From: Lysobacterales bacterium
GTDB taxonomy: Bacteria > Pseudomonadota > Gammaproteobacteria > Xanthomonadales > SZUA-36
NCBI GenBank assembly: GCA_029287515.1
Contig: JARFQZ010000048.1
Location: 1-20,858, forward strand
Length of the DNA stretch: 20,858 bases
Reading direction: 5' to 3'
How positions within the stretch are numbered: position 1 is the stretch's first letter; every line of letters starts with the position of its first letter. Positions 14,096-20,858 of the stretch are shown piece after piece. The position numbers were made by a program, and so were the translations under genes. The notes beneath the pieces were generated by a model. It did no database searches. It had not been told where the DNA came from and saw nothing but the letters and a program-made list of their open reading frames with translations.

Positions 14096-16903
14096 ATGAA
14101 AATCCTGGCCACCAATGTATACGTCGGCCCCAGCCTTTACGCTCATTTTCCCGTCATTCGTCACCAGGTGGATATCGGCCCCCTCGAAGAATGGCCGTCG
14201 GCCCGTCTGGGCCCGGAATTCATAGATGCGCTCACGGAGGCTCTTCCGGGCCTGGCCAATCATGGTTGCTCTTACGGCGAGCCCGGAGGATTCCTCAGGC
14301 GCCTGAGGGAAGATGAAGGCACCTGGATGGCGCACATCTGGGAGCATGCCGCGATCGAACTGCAGAACATGGCGGGTTCCGATGTTTCGTTCGGCAAGAC
14401 CCGGAGTATCGGACCGGTCGGACAATACAACATGGTGTTCGAATACAAGCAGAGGGATGTGGGCCTGGAAGCCGGCAGGATTTCCCGGCAATTGCTGCTG
14501 AATCTGTTACCGGACGAACTGAAAGCATCGTTCGAAGATGAAATCGACAGCGATTTCGATTTCGAAGAGGAAAGGGATGGTTTTATCCGTTTTGCCCAGA
14601 GAAAGGAACTGGGCCCCAGTACGGCTTCCCTGGTAAAGGCTGCGCAGGAACGGGAAATCCCGTTTCTCCGGCTCAACAAGTATTCCCTGGTGCAGTTCGG
14701 GCACGGCAAGTACCAGCAGCGCATCCAGGCGACCATTACCAGCAAGACGCCGCACATTGCCGTCGAGATCTCCTGCGACAAGGAAGACACCCATAACCTG
14801 CTGCGCGACCTGGGCCTGCCGGTGCCGCAGCAACGCCTGGTCTATTCCGAACGCGAGGCAGTGCGAGGTGCTGTCCGCATAGGTTTCCCGGTTGTCGTCA
14901 AGCCACTGGATGCCAATCATGGCCGCGGCGTATCGATTAACCTGGCAGAGGAAGGCCAGGTCAGAACCGCATATGGTGTGGCCCGGGAAAATGCCCGGGG
15001 CCGCAGTGTTTTGGTAGAGAGCTTCATCGAGGGGATGGATCACCGGATGCTGGTGGTGAATGATGAGCTGGTCGCAGTCGCCAAACGTGTTCCGGGGCAC
15101 GTAGTGGGCGACGGTCAGCGCACCATTTCTGAACTGATAGATATCGTGAACGAGGACCCCAGAAGGGGTATCGGGCACGAAAAAGTCCTGACCAGGCTGG
15201 AACTGGATCACCAGGCCAAGCGCTTGATGGAAAAGGACGGAGTAGACGAGAACACGGTACTGGAAGAGGGCAGGGTGTTCTACTTGCGCTCCACGGCAAA
15301 CCTTTCGACAGGCGGCACCGCCATCGATATGACGGACGTCGTCCATCCGGACAACCGGGAAATGGCAGTGCGGGCGGTCCAGGCGGTGGGACTGGACGTA
15401 GGGGGTGTGGATTTCCTGACTTCTGACATTACCCGGTCGTACAAGGAGGTCGGCGGGGCCATTGTCGAAGTCAATGCGGCGCCGGGTTTCAGGATGCACG
15501 TGGCGCCGTCCGAAGGCGAACCCCGCGACGTATCGGGCAAAGTCATGGACATGCTGTTCCCGCCGGGCAGTCCGCGACGCATTCCGGTCGCCAGTATCAC
15601 CGGCACAAACGGAAAGACGACGACTTCCAGGATGCTGGGGCATATCCTGAAAACTGCGGGACATACGGTAGGCATGACCTCAACAGATGGCGTCTATATC
15701 GATGGCCGCCTTTCTGTTAAAGGGGACATGACCGGCCCGGCCTCAGCGCATATTGTTTTACGGGACCCGACGGTCGACATGGCCGTGCTGGAGACCGCAC
15801 GGGGCGGGTTGTTACGTTCCGGCCTGGGATACCGGCGCTGCGATGTTTCCGCTTGCCTGAACGTTGCCTCCGACCACCTTGGCTTGAAGGGCATTGATAC
15901 GCTGGAACAGTTGGCGGAGGTGAAACGCATTCCCATCGAGGTCGCCCGGGACACGGCCGTTCTGAATGCGGATGATGAACACTGCCTGAAAATGGCTGAC
16001 TACACCGAGGCCGAGCATGTCTGTTACGTCACGATGAATCCGGCTCACGCACTGGTCAAGGAACACATCCGTGCGGGCGGGCGCGCCATGGTGCTGGAGC
16101 AGGGCATTGGTGGTGACATGATCACGTTGTACGACAACGGCACGCATTTCCAGCTGTTGTGGACCCACCTGATTCCCGCGACGATGGAAGGCAAGGCCAC
16201 TCACAACGTTCAGAACGCCATGTTTGCGGCAGCACTGGCATTCAGCATGGGCAAATCACTCGAAGATATCCGGCACGGATTACAAACCTTCAATTCGACG
16301 ATATTCCAGGCGCCCGGCCGCATGAATGTGTTCGACGAACTCCCGTTCCGGGTGATCCTGGACTACGGGCACAATGCCGCCGCGATCGCCAGCATCAGCC
16401 AGCTGGTCAGCCGGCTGGAAGTGGGGGGCAAAAGAATATGCGTGCTGGCCGCACCCGGCGATCGGAGAGACGAAGACATTCGTGCGATTGCGGCGAACGC
16501 CGCGGGGCATTACGACTACTACATTTGCAAGGCGGACGATGACCGGCGTGGGCGCGGGCCCGATGAAGTACCGGAAATGCTGAAAGAGGAATTGCGGGAA
16601 AGAGGCGTGAAAAAACGTCGGATCAGCGTTATTCCCGACGAAGTCCATGCCATCAGCGGGGCACTTGAAACGGCTCGCGAAGGCGACCTGGTGGTCATTT
16701 TCGGGGACAACATCGAGCGCTGCTGGAACCAGGTCGCCGGGCACCAGGTGGAAGAAGGAGAACACGCGGATACCCCTCCCGAAAACACGGTGCAGAGCTT
16801 CGTGGAAGAAGATCCCGAAGCCTTTACGCTGGACCCGGGTTCCGAGCTGATCAAGGACGAAAGAGGAGTCCGGATTGCCCGGATTGAAGAGGAATCGGAC
16901 TAG
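14096..16903 (+). CDS. cphA: Cyanophycin synthetase, full length
   Basis: Makes cyanophycin, a poly-Asp backbone with Arg on each beta-carboxyl, using ATP for both steps. It has 935 residues. The N domain (1 to about 180) includes an HIWEH motif at 80-84, the HxxEH-type site where priming hydrolysis has been described for this enzyme. The ATP-grasp domain (about 182-490) has VVVKPLDANHGRGVSINL and metal-binding Glu458/Asn460 in VEVNAAPG, and adds Asp. The Mur-ligase-like domain (about 495-890) has P-loop GTNGKT at 503-508, NVASDHLG, LNADDE, LDYGHN and RGRGPDEVP, and adds Arg. An acidic tail of about 45 residues follows, as in other proteobacterial CphA proteins. All three sites look intact. 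The start has only a weak ribosome site. Confidence 0.97.
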   Translation: MKILATNVYVGPSLYAHFPVIRHQVDIGPLEEWPSARLGPEFIDALTEALPGLANHGCSYGEPGGFLRRLREDEGTWMAHIWEHAAIELQNMAGSDVSFGKTRSIGPVGQYNMVFEYKQRDVGLEAGRISRQLLLNLLPDELKASFEDEIDSDFDFEEERDGFIRFAQRKELGPSTASLVKAAQEREIPFLRLNKYSLVQFGHGKYQQRIQATITSKTPHIAVEISCDKEDTHNLLRDLGLPVPQQRLVYSEREAVRGAVRIGFPVVVKPLDANHGRGVSINLAEEGQVRTAYGVARENARGRSVLVESFIEGMDHRMLVVNDELVAVAKRVPGHVVGDGQRTISELIDIVNEDPRRGIGHEKVLTRLELDHQAKRLMEKDGVDENTVLEEGRVFYLRSTANLSTGGTAIDMTDVVHPDNREMAVRAVQAVGLDVGGVDFLTSDITRSYKEVGGAIVEVNAAPGFRMHVAPSEGEPRDVSGKVMDMLFPPGSPRRIPVASITGTNGKTTTSRMLGHILKTAGHTVGMTSTDGVYIDGRLSVKGDMTGPASAHIVLRDPTVDMAVLETARGGLLRSGLGYRRCDVSACLNVASDHLGLKGIDTLEQLAEVKRIPIEVARDTAVLNADDEHCLKMADYTEAEHVCYVTMNPAHALVKEHIRAGGRAMVLEQGIGGDMITLYDNGTHFQLLWTHLIPATMEGKATHNVQNAMFAAALAFSMGKSLEDIRHGLQTFNSTIFQAPGRMNVFDELPFRVILDYGHNAAAIASISQLVSRLEVGGKRICVLAAPGDRRDEDIRAIAANAAGHYDYYICKADDDRRGRGPDEVPEMLKEELRERGVKKRRISVIPDEVHAISGALETAREGDLVVIFGDNIERCWNQVAGHQVEEGEHADTPPENTVQSFVEEDPEAFTLDPGSELIKDERGVRIARIEEESD

Positions 16904-16912
16904 AGCACGGCA

Positions 16913-18634
16913 ATGCAATTCGAACTGACAGACAGCCGCCGGCTTACCGGCGCCAACCTTTACTGGGAGTATCCCAGCGCCATCATCGACGTCTCAATCA
17001 AGTGCGCGCCGGAGGAAATCATCGCTGCCTGGGAGAAAGCGGCCAGAGAATGGCTTGACCCGGTGGGGTATGCCGAGCAGAAAACCTGTTACCGTGTTTA
17101 TGACGGCGGCGCCAGCCTGTTGGTCTCGGCGCCGATCGACGTGCTGTATTCAATGTGTGAGCTGAATGAAACGGCCTGGGCCAGTGCCGTGGCTTCAGTA
17201 ACCGGAGGCACCGGCCCCGATCCCGGTGAGGAAACGCCGCGGCTGGTGCGGTTGTTCGACGAAGAGCGTAACCCGGACCTGCTGGCGTTGCAGGAGGCGG
17301 CCCGCAAGCATGGCGTACCCTTTCTCTGGGATGACGATGAAGTGTCTTTGGGTTATGGGGCGTCGACCCTTGTCTGGGCACCCGACGCGCTGCCATCCCC
17401 CTCCGAAATCGACTGGCCGGCGCTCGGGAGTATTCCGGTAGCCATGGTCACTGGCACCAACGGTAAATCAACCACGGTGCGCATGACCGCGGCCATCATG
17501 AAAGCCGCGGGTTACCGGGCTGGCCTGACTTCCACGGATTTCATCAGGGTAGGTGATCGTGTAATCGATTCCGGGGATTATTCCGGCACGGGGGGCGCGC
17601 GCATGTTGATGCGCCAGGGTGACGTTGAGATGGCAGTCCTGGAAGTCGCGCGTGGTGGCCTGTTGAGGCGGGGCCTGGGTATCGAAAGAGCAGATGTTGC
17701 GGCGATTACCAACGTTGCCGCAGACCACCTGGGTGAATACGGAATAAATTCGGTACGCGAACTGATACCGGCCAAGTTCATCGTCAGTAAAGCCCTGATC
17801 GGTAATGCGCCATTGGTCCTCAATGCGGATGATGAGGGCATGGTCCACTATGCCTCCACGCTGGATCAACCAATCATGTGGTTCAGCCTGGATCCGGATA
17901 ATCCATTGCTCGCTGAATCAACAGCCTGCGGGGGAACGGTCTGTTACCTGGAAAATGACTGGATCGTCGTTGCACAGGGTTCCCGCGTGCAAAAAGCCGT
18001 TCAGGCAAAGGAGATTCCAGCTGCAAAGGGCGGGATTGTTCGCTACAACATCAGCAATGCCATGGCGGCGACCTGTATCGCTGTTGCGCTGGATATACCT
18101 GTCGATGCCATTCGAAAAGGTCTGGCGAAATTCAGGGGCGACGAACACGATAACCCTGGCCGTGGTAACTGGTTTGAACACGAGGTCGATGGCGGCACGA
18201 TCAGGATCCTGGTGGACTTTGCACACAATGAACACGGGATGAAAGCGCTGGCCGACGCCATAAGGCAGGTACCCGCAGAGCGCGTCATCCTTTTGATGGG
18301 CCAGGCAGGAGACCGCCTGGACGAGGATATTGCAGACCTCGTCCGTGCCGCCTGCAGTGTCTGGCCAGCCCGGTTGCTGGTTGCCGAGTTGCCCGGTTAC
18401 GAACGGGGGCGCGAACCGAACGAAGTTCCTCAATTGATCCGCAGGGAGGCCATCAGATACGGAATCCCGGAGGATGCCATTGAATTGTTTCCCGGTCCGG
18501 GCCAGGCGACTGCCGAGGCCCTGATCCGCGCAAGGCCAGGCGACCTGTTGGTCTTACTGGCGCTGACACAAAGAGCCGAGGCCCTGGCCCTGGTTCATGA
18601 ATACCTGGAGAATACCCCCGGAAACCATGGCTAA
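16913..18634 (+). CDS. CphA-like Mur ligase lacking the ATP-grasp core
   Basis: A 573-residue paralogue of CphA starting 9 bases after cphA. Residues about 8-100 resemble the CphA N domain (LTGANLYWEYPSAIIDV) but have no HxxEH. Residues 126-161 (EAARKHGVPFLW...SLGYGASTLVWAPDA) line up with the first strand of the CphA ATP-grasp region (182-214 in CphA). The ATP-grasp core is then missing, and the protein goes straight into a complete Mur-ligase domain: P-loop GTNGKST at 181-187, NVAADHLGEYG, LNADDE, VDFAHNEHG and RGREPNEVP. It should therefore form an isopeptide-type bond with ATP but not elongate a backbone. This is the opposite of CphA2, which keeps the ATP-grasp activity. The true substrate is unknown. 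Its stop overlaps the tdk start by 8 bases. Confidence 0.92.
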   Translation: MQFELTDSRRLTGANLYWEYPSAIIDVSIKCAPEEIIAAWEKAAREWLDPVGYAEQKTCYRVYDGGASLLVSAPIDVLYSMCELNETAWASAVASVTGGTGPDPGEETPRLVRLFDEERNPDLLALQEAARKHGVPFLWDDDEVSLGYGASTLVWAPDALPSPSEIDWPALGSIPVAMVTGTNGKSTTVRMTAAIMKAAGYRAGLTSTDFIRVGDRVIDSGDYSGTGGARMLMRQGDVEMAVLEVARGGLLRRGLGIERADVAAITNVAADHLGEYGINSVRELIPAKFIVSKALIGNAPLVLNADDEGMVHYASTLDQPIMWFSLDPDNPLLAESTACGGTVCYLENDWIVVAQGSRVQKAVQAKEIPAAKGGIVRYNISNAMAATCIAVALDIPVDAIRKGLAKFRGDEHDNPGRGNWFEHEVDGGTIRILVDFAHNEHGMKALADAIRQVPAERVILLMGQAGDRLDEDIADLVRAACSVWPARLLVAELPGYERGREPNEVPQLIRREAIRYGIPEDAIELFPGPGQATAEALIRARPGDLLVLLALTQRAEALALVHEYLENTPGNHG

Positions 18635-19292
18635 GCTTTATTTTTATTACTCGGCAATGAATGCCGGCAAAACCACGTTGTTGCTCCAGTCGGCCCACAA
18701 CTACCGCGAACGCGGAATGTATCCATTATTGTTCACGCCGGCTCTTGATGACCGCTTTGAGGCGGGTGTGATCAGGTCGCGGATCGGCCTGGAAGCGGGT
18801 GCCATTGCGTTTCGTAAAGAAGATGACCTGTTCGAGTCCGTAAAGAAGGTTCTCGATGACCGGAACGTCCACTGTGTACTGGTGGATGAGGCACAGTTTC
18901 TCAGCCGTGACCAGGTGTTCCAGCTCACCGAAGTGGTGGACCGCCTTGGCATTCCGGTGCTCTGTTTCGGTCTGCGAACGGATTTCCAGGGTGAGCTGTT
19001 CGAAGGCAGCCGCTATCTGCTGGCATGGGGGGATCAGCTCGAGGAGCTGAAAACCATCTGTCATTCAGGCAAGAAAGCAACCATGGTTGTGCGTGTTGAT
19101 GATGACGGGTATGCCTTGCGTGAAGGGTCCCAGGTGGAAATCGGCGGAAATGAGCGCTATGTATCGGTCAGCAGACAAGAGTTCAAGAACGTTTTTTATT
19201 CGGGCAAGCAAATCAAGCTGATCGATCCTCTCCAAGTTCAGGAGCCTGATCATTTTGAGCAACAGGAGGAACTGCTAGAATACGAAGACTGA
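18627..19292 (+). CDS. tdk: Thymidine kinase, zinc-ligand-poor subtype
   Basis: Salvage enzyme that phosphorylates thymidine to dTMP. It has 221 residues. The start MAKLYFYYSAMNAGKTT carries the P-loop (Lys15/Thr16), VLVDEAQFL has the catalytic base Glu88, and LRTDFQGELFEGSRYLLAW forms the nucleoside lasso region. Against E. coli Tdk (ligands Cys145, Cys147, Cys182, His185, by recall) the residues here are Cys145, Ser147, Ser182 and Glu185, so the structural zinc site is lost. I recall a similar ICHSGKKATM form in Xanthomonas-type proteins, so this may mark a lineage rather than decay. I chose ATG at 18627 over the in-frame ATG at 18597 because of the conserved N-terminus. It overlaps the CphA-like gene by 8 bases. 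Confidence 0.95.
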   Translation: MAKLYFYYSAMNAGKTTLLLQSAHNYRERGMYPLLFTPALDDRFEAGVIRSRIGLEAGAIAFRKEDDLFESVKKVLDDRNVHCVLVDEAQFLSRDQVFQLTEVVDRLGIPVLCFGLRTDFQGELFEGSRYLLAWGDQLEELKTICHSGKKATMVVRVDDDGYALREGSQVEIGGNERYVSVSRQEFKNVFYSGKQIKLIDPLQVQEPDHFEQQEELLEYED

Positions 19293-19311
19293 AGTTTATG
19301 GATAATCAGCC

Positions 19312-19512
19312 ATGCGATTCCTCATCGTACTGATCATCATTGCGCTCGCGGTGTTCAAGCTCTGGCCGGATCAGCCGGTTCCCACGGCCGAGGAAAGCTT
19401 CATAGGTCCGCAAATCCAGTCGTTGAAAAAAGCAGAACAGGTCGAAGACCAGTACCTGGAGGCCCTGGAGCGGGCTAACGAGCAGATCGACAAGCAATCC
19501 GATGGCGGCTAA
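19312..19512 (+). CDS. Small single-span membrane protein of unknown function
   Basis: A 66-residue protein with one N-terminal membrane segment (FLIVLIIIALAVFKLW, about 3-18) and a charged, probably helical tail (about 35-62, rich in Glu, Gln and Lys) that could form a short coiled coil. It follows tdk by 19 bases in the same direction and ends 3 bases before the mutM stop, which is convergent. I do not recognise a family. The clear membrane segment followed by a helical tail, plus the close spacing, makes a real gene more likely than not. Confidence 0.65.
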   Translation: MRFLIVLIIIALAVFKLWPDQPVPTAEESFIGPQIQSLKKAEQVEDQYLEALERANEQIDKQSDGG

Positions 19513-19515
19513 GCG

Positions 19516-20331
19516 TTATCGCTGGCACTGCGTGCAATAGTAGCTCGATCGTTGACCAATCACTTTGCGTTTTAAAATCGAGCCGCATTGGAAACAGGGC
19601 TGACCTTCCCTTTCATAGACCAACAGTTCCTGGGCGAAATAGCCGGGGTTTCCGTCGGAGTTGAGAAAGTCCCGCAGGGTCGTCCCACCGCGGCGGATGG
19701 CACGGCTCAGCACATCGCGTATCGCCTGGGCCAGGGCTTCGTAGCGGACGGCGGAAATTCTCCCGGCGGCGCGAAGCGGGTGGATCCCGGCCATAAAGAG
19801 TGCTTCCGATGCATAGATATTGCCGACGCCGACCACGATTTTTCCGTCCATGATGAAGTTTTTGACTGCACCTCTTCGGCCCCGGGACCTGGTCCAAAGG
19901 TATGTACCGGTGAAACCTGCTGACAGCGGTTCGGGCCCAAGGTGGCTCAGTAGCGGGTGATCCTCCGCAGGGTGATTCCACCAGGCAAGAGACCCGAACC
20001 TCCTCGGATCATTGAAACGGACGCATTTCCCACTCTCCAGGACGAGATCATAATGATCATGCTTGCGTGGTGCGTCATTCATGTCACAGATTCTCAGGGA
20101 ACCCGACATTCCCAGGTGGATCATCAGGCCACCGGCTCCCCCCAGCTCGATGAGCAGGTACTTCGCACGCCTCCGGCAGCCGGAAACCCTGCGGCCCTCG
20201 GCCTGGAATACCTCCTCGGACACCGGCCAGCGAAGGCTGGAGTTTCGAATGACCAGTTGTTCGATCGTGCAGCCGGCAAGGACGGGTTCTATGCCGCGCA
20301 GGGTGGTTTCGACTTCTGGCAGCTCAGGCAA
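19516..20331 (-). CDS. mutM: Formamidopyrimidine-DNA glycosylase, TTG start
   Basis: Bifunctional glycosylase and AP lyase that removes 8-oxoguanine and other oxidised purines from DNA. It has 271 residues with this start, and E. coli has 269. The catalytic N-terminal proline must be residue 2, followed by ELPEVETT, so the start must be the TTG at 20329-20331. A GAGG lies 8 bases upstream. The ATG further upstream at 20361 would bury the proline and cannot give an active enzyme. Other family marks are RRAKYLLIEL with the catalytic Lys, DPRRFGSL, GVGNIYASEALF and a C-terminal zinc finger C-x2-C-x16-C-x2-C. It lies downstream of rpmB-rpmG as in E. coli, but after a terminator. Confidence 0.96.
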   Translation of the reverse strand: MPELPEVETTLRGIEPVLAGCTIEQLVIRNSSLRWPVSEEVFQAEGRRVSGCRRRAKYLLIELGGAGGLMIHLGMSGSLRICDMNDAPRKHDHYDLVLESGKCVRFNDPRRFGSLAWWNHPAEDHPLLSHLGPEPLSAGFTGTYLWTRSRGRRGAVKNFIMDGKIVVGVGNIYASEALFMAGIHPLRAAGRISAVRYEALAQAIRDVLSRAIRRGGTTLRDFLNSDGNPGYFAQELLVYEREGQPCFQCGSILKRKVIGQRSSYYCTQCQR

Positions 20332-20339
20332 AAGTAGTG

Positions 20340-20343
20340 CCTC
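20340..20343 (-). promoter_or_regulatory. Ribosome binding site for the TTG start of mutM
   Basis: The minus strand reads GAGG 8 bases before TTG at 20329-20331. It supports a start that the catalytic proline already requires. Confidence 0.6.
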
Positions 20344-20355
20344 GCTTCCCTGCTC

Positions 20356-20372
20356 CCGCAACTTTGTTGCGG
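20356..20372 (-). other. Perfect stem-loop in the mutM leader
   Basis: CCGCAAC (20356-20362), loop TTT, and GTTGCGG (20366-20372) pair perfectly. The stem ends about 25 bases upstream of the mutM TTG start. No T-run follows it, so it is not a typical terminator. It may affect mutM translation or message stability. Confidence 0.45.
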
Positions 20373-20404
20373 AAGGCGGCCGCGCTTGGCTGCATTTCTT
20401 TTAA

Positions 20405-20430
20405 TAGCCTCTGGCTTCGCCAACCGGCTA
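20405..20430 (-). other. Second imperfect stem-loop upstream of mutM
   Basis: TAGCC (20405-20409) pairs with GGCTA (20426-20430). Inside it, TGGC (20412-20415) pairs with GCCA (20419-20422) around a TTC loop. It lies between the rpmG terminator and the mutM leader hairpin. Its role is unknown. Confidence 0.3.
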
Positions 20431-20441
20431 AACGTAGGGAC

Positions 20442-20473
20442 TTAAACAAAAAAACCCGCCAGTGAGGCGGGTT
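20442..20473 (-). terminator. Rho-independent terminator after rpmG
   Basis: AACCCGCC (20453-20460), loop AGTGA, and GGCGGGTT (20466-20473) form an 8-base GC-rich stem. On the minus strand it is followed by a run of seven T, then G and three more T. It lies 25 bases after the rpmG stop and should end most of the rpmB-rpmG transcript before mutM. Confidence 0.9.
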
Positions 20474-20497
20474 CAGGGGTATGACAAGAAGCATTTG

Positions 20498-20665
20498 TTA
20501 TTTGATCTTGGCTTCTTTGTACATCACGTGCTTGCGGACGACGGGATCGTATTTCTTGATCTCCATCTTCTTGGGGGTGTTCTTCTTGTTCTTGTCGGTC
20601 GTGTAAAAGTGACCGGTACCTGCAGACGATACCAGGCGGATTTTATCTCTTGCGCTCTTCGCCAT
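20498..20665 (-). CDS. rpmG: 50S ribosomal protein L33
   Basis: A 55-residue ribosomal protein of the large subunit, identical in length to E. coli L33. The sequence begins MAKSARDKIRLVSSAGTGHFY and has the typical TTDKNKKNTPKKMEIKKYDPVV core. It contains no cysteine, so it is the zinc-independent form. A perfect AGGAGG lies 9 bases before the ATG at 20663-20665. It follows rpmB by 15 bases and is followed by an intrinsic terminator. Confidence 0.97.
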   Translation of the reverse strand: MAKSARDKIRLVSSAGTGHFYTTDKNKKNTPKKMEIKKYDPVVRKHVMYKEAKIK

Positions 20666-20680
20666 TATTCAAATCCTCCT

Positions 20681-20858
20681 TTATACCTTTTCGCCGCGTG
20701 ACCGCAGGTCAGCCAGCACAACATCGATACCTTTCTTGTCGATGATGCGCAGCCCCTTGGTCGAGACGCGCAGTTTCACCCAGCGATTCTCACTCTCCAC
20801 CCAAAAACGGTGGCTGTGGAGATTGGGCAGAAAACGCCGCTTACTCTTGATATTCGAG
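20681..20858 (-). CDS. rpmB: 50S ribosomal protein L28, 5' end cut by window edge
   Basis: The last 58 or so residues of L28 are visible: KRRFLPNLHSHRFWVESENR near the window edge, and IIDKKGIDVVLADLRSRGEKV at the C-terminus. Both closely match E. coli L28. The stop codon is directly followed by the rpmG ribosome site. The N-terminal part and the promoter lie outside the window. Confidence 0.96.
   Translation of the reverse strand, partial: SNIKSKRRFLPNLHSHRFWVESENRWVKLRVSTKGLRIIDKKGIDVVLADLRSRGEKV

Noticed and set aside
14507..15664. A 385-codon minus-strand frame inside cphA
   Set aside because: It is antisense to the ATP-grasp domain, with no motif and no promoter or ribosome site of note.
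16755..16903. The acidic C-terminal tail of CphA as a novel domain
   Set aside because: I recall similar tails ending in ERGVR(L/I)AR in other proteobacterial CphA proteins, so it is probably ordinary for the group.
16913..18634. Calling the second synthetase CphA2 (dipeptide-polymerising)
   Set aside because: CphA2 works through the ATP-grasp domain. Here that core is missing and the Mur-ligase side is intact, so it is the opposite reduction.
20332..20361. ATG start for mutM at 20361
   Set aside because: The enzyme needs its catalytic proline as residue 2, so translation must start at the TTG immediately before it.

Overview
The window looks like a chromosomal segment of a moderately GC-rich gammaproteobacterium. 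This rests on the gene order dsbD / tlpA-like / aroQ / accB / accC / prmA, the rpmB-rpmG-mutM order and the thymidine kinase subtype; the assignment is inference and I cannot name a genus. No tRNA, rRNA, IS element, prophage gene or CRISPR array was seen. Coding density is very high, and no gene-free stretch exceeds about 200 bases.

Layout. (1) 1-1103, minus: N-terminal two thirds of a membrane proton/sodium-pumping pyrophosphatase (hppA), cut by the window edge. (2) 1241-4064, minus: a tight three-gene operon read in the order flavin-reductase-like protein, M20/carboxypeptidase-G2-like metallopeptidase, and a dethiobiotin-synthetase/DUF1611-like P-loop protein. The last two share an ATGA stop/start overlap. 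The function of this set is unknown. (3) 4267-11365, plus: dsbD (with a duplicated periplasmic alpha domain), a TlpA-like thioredoxin joined to it by a GTGA overlap, aroQ, the acetyl-CoA carboxylase pair accB-accC, prmA, and a divergent LpxL/HtrB-like acyltransferase homologue joined to prmA by an ATGA overlap. (4) 11356-11907, minus: soluble inorganic pyrophosphatase (ppa), whose 3' end overlaps the acyltransferase gene by 10 bases. (5) 11998-18634, plus: a cyanophycin locus of isoaspartyl dipeptidase (iadA), cyanophycinase (cphB), cyanophycin synthetase (cphA) and a second CphA-like ligase with no ATP-grasp core. It runs directly into thymidine kinase (tdk) and a 66-residue membrane protein. 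(6) 19516-20858, minus: mutM, rpmG and the end of rpmB, with an intrinsic terminator between rpmG and mutM.

How the genes work together. The cyanophycin locus can both make and fully recycle the Asp/Arg storage polymer. CphA polymerises Asp and Arg with ATP, CphB cuts the polymer to beta-Asp-Arg, and the IadA-type enzyme splits the dipeptide to free Asp and Arg. The most interesting gene is the one after cphA. It keeps a CphA-like N-terminal region, a short remnant of the start of the ATP-grasp domain, and a full, intact-looking Mur-ligase domain, so it could add an amino acid to a side chain but could not extend the backbone. Other points for a second look are a Glu in place of the carbamylated metal-bridging Lys in IadA, loss of three of four zinc ligands in Tdk, the double DsbD alpha domain, the acyltransferase homologue without its catalytic acid, and the orphan flavin reductase / M20 / P-loop operon.
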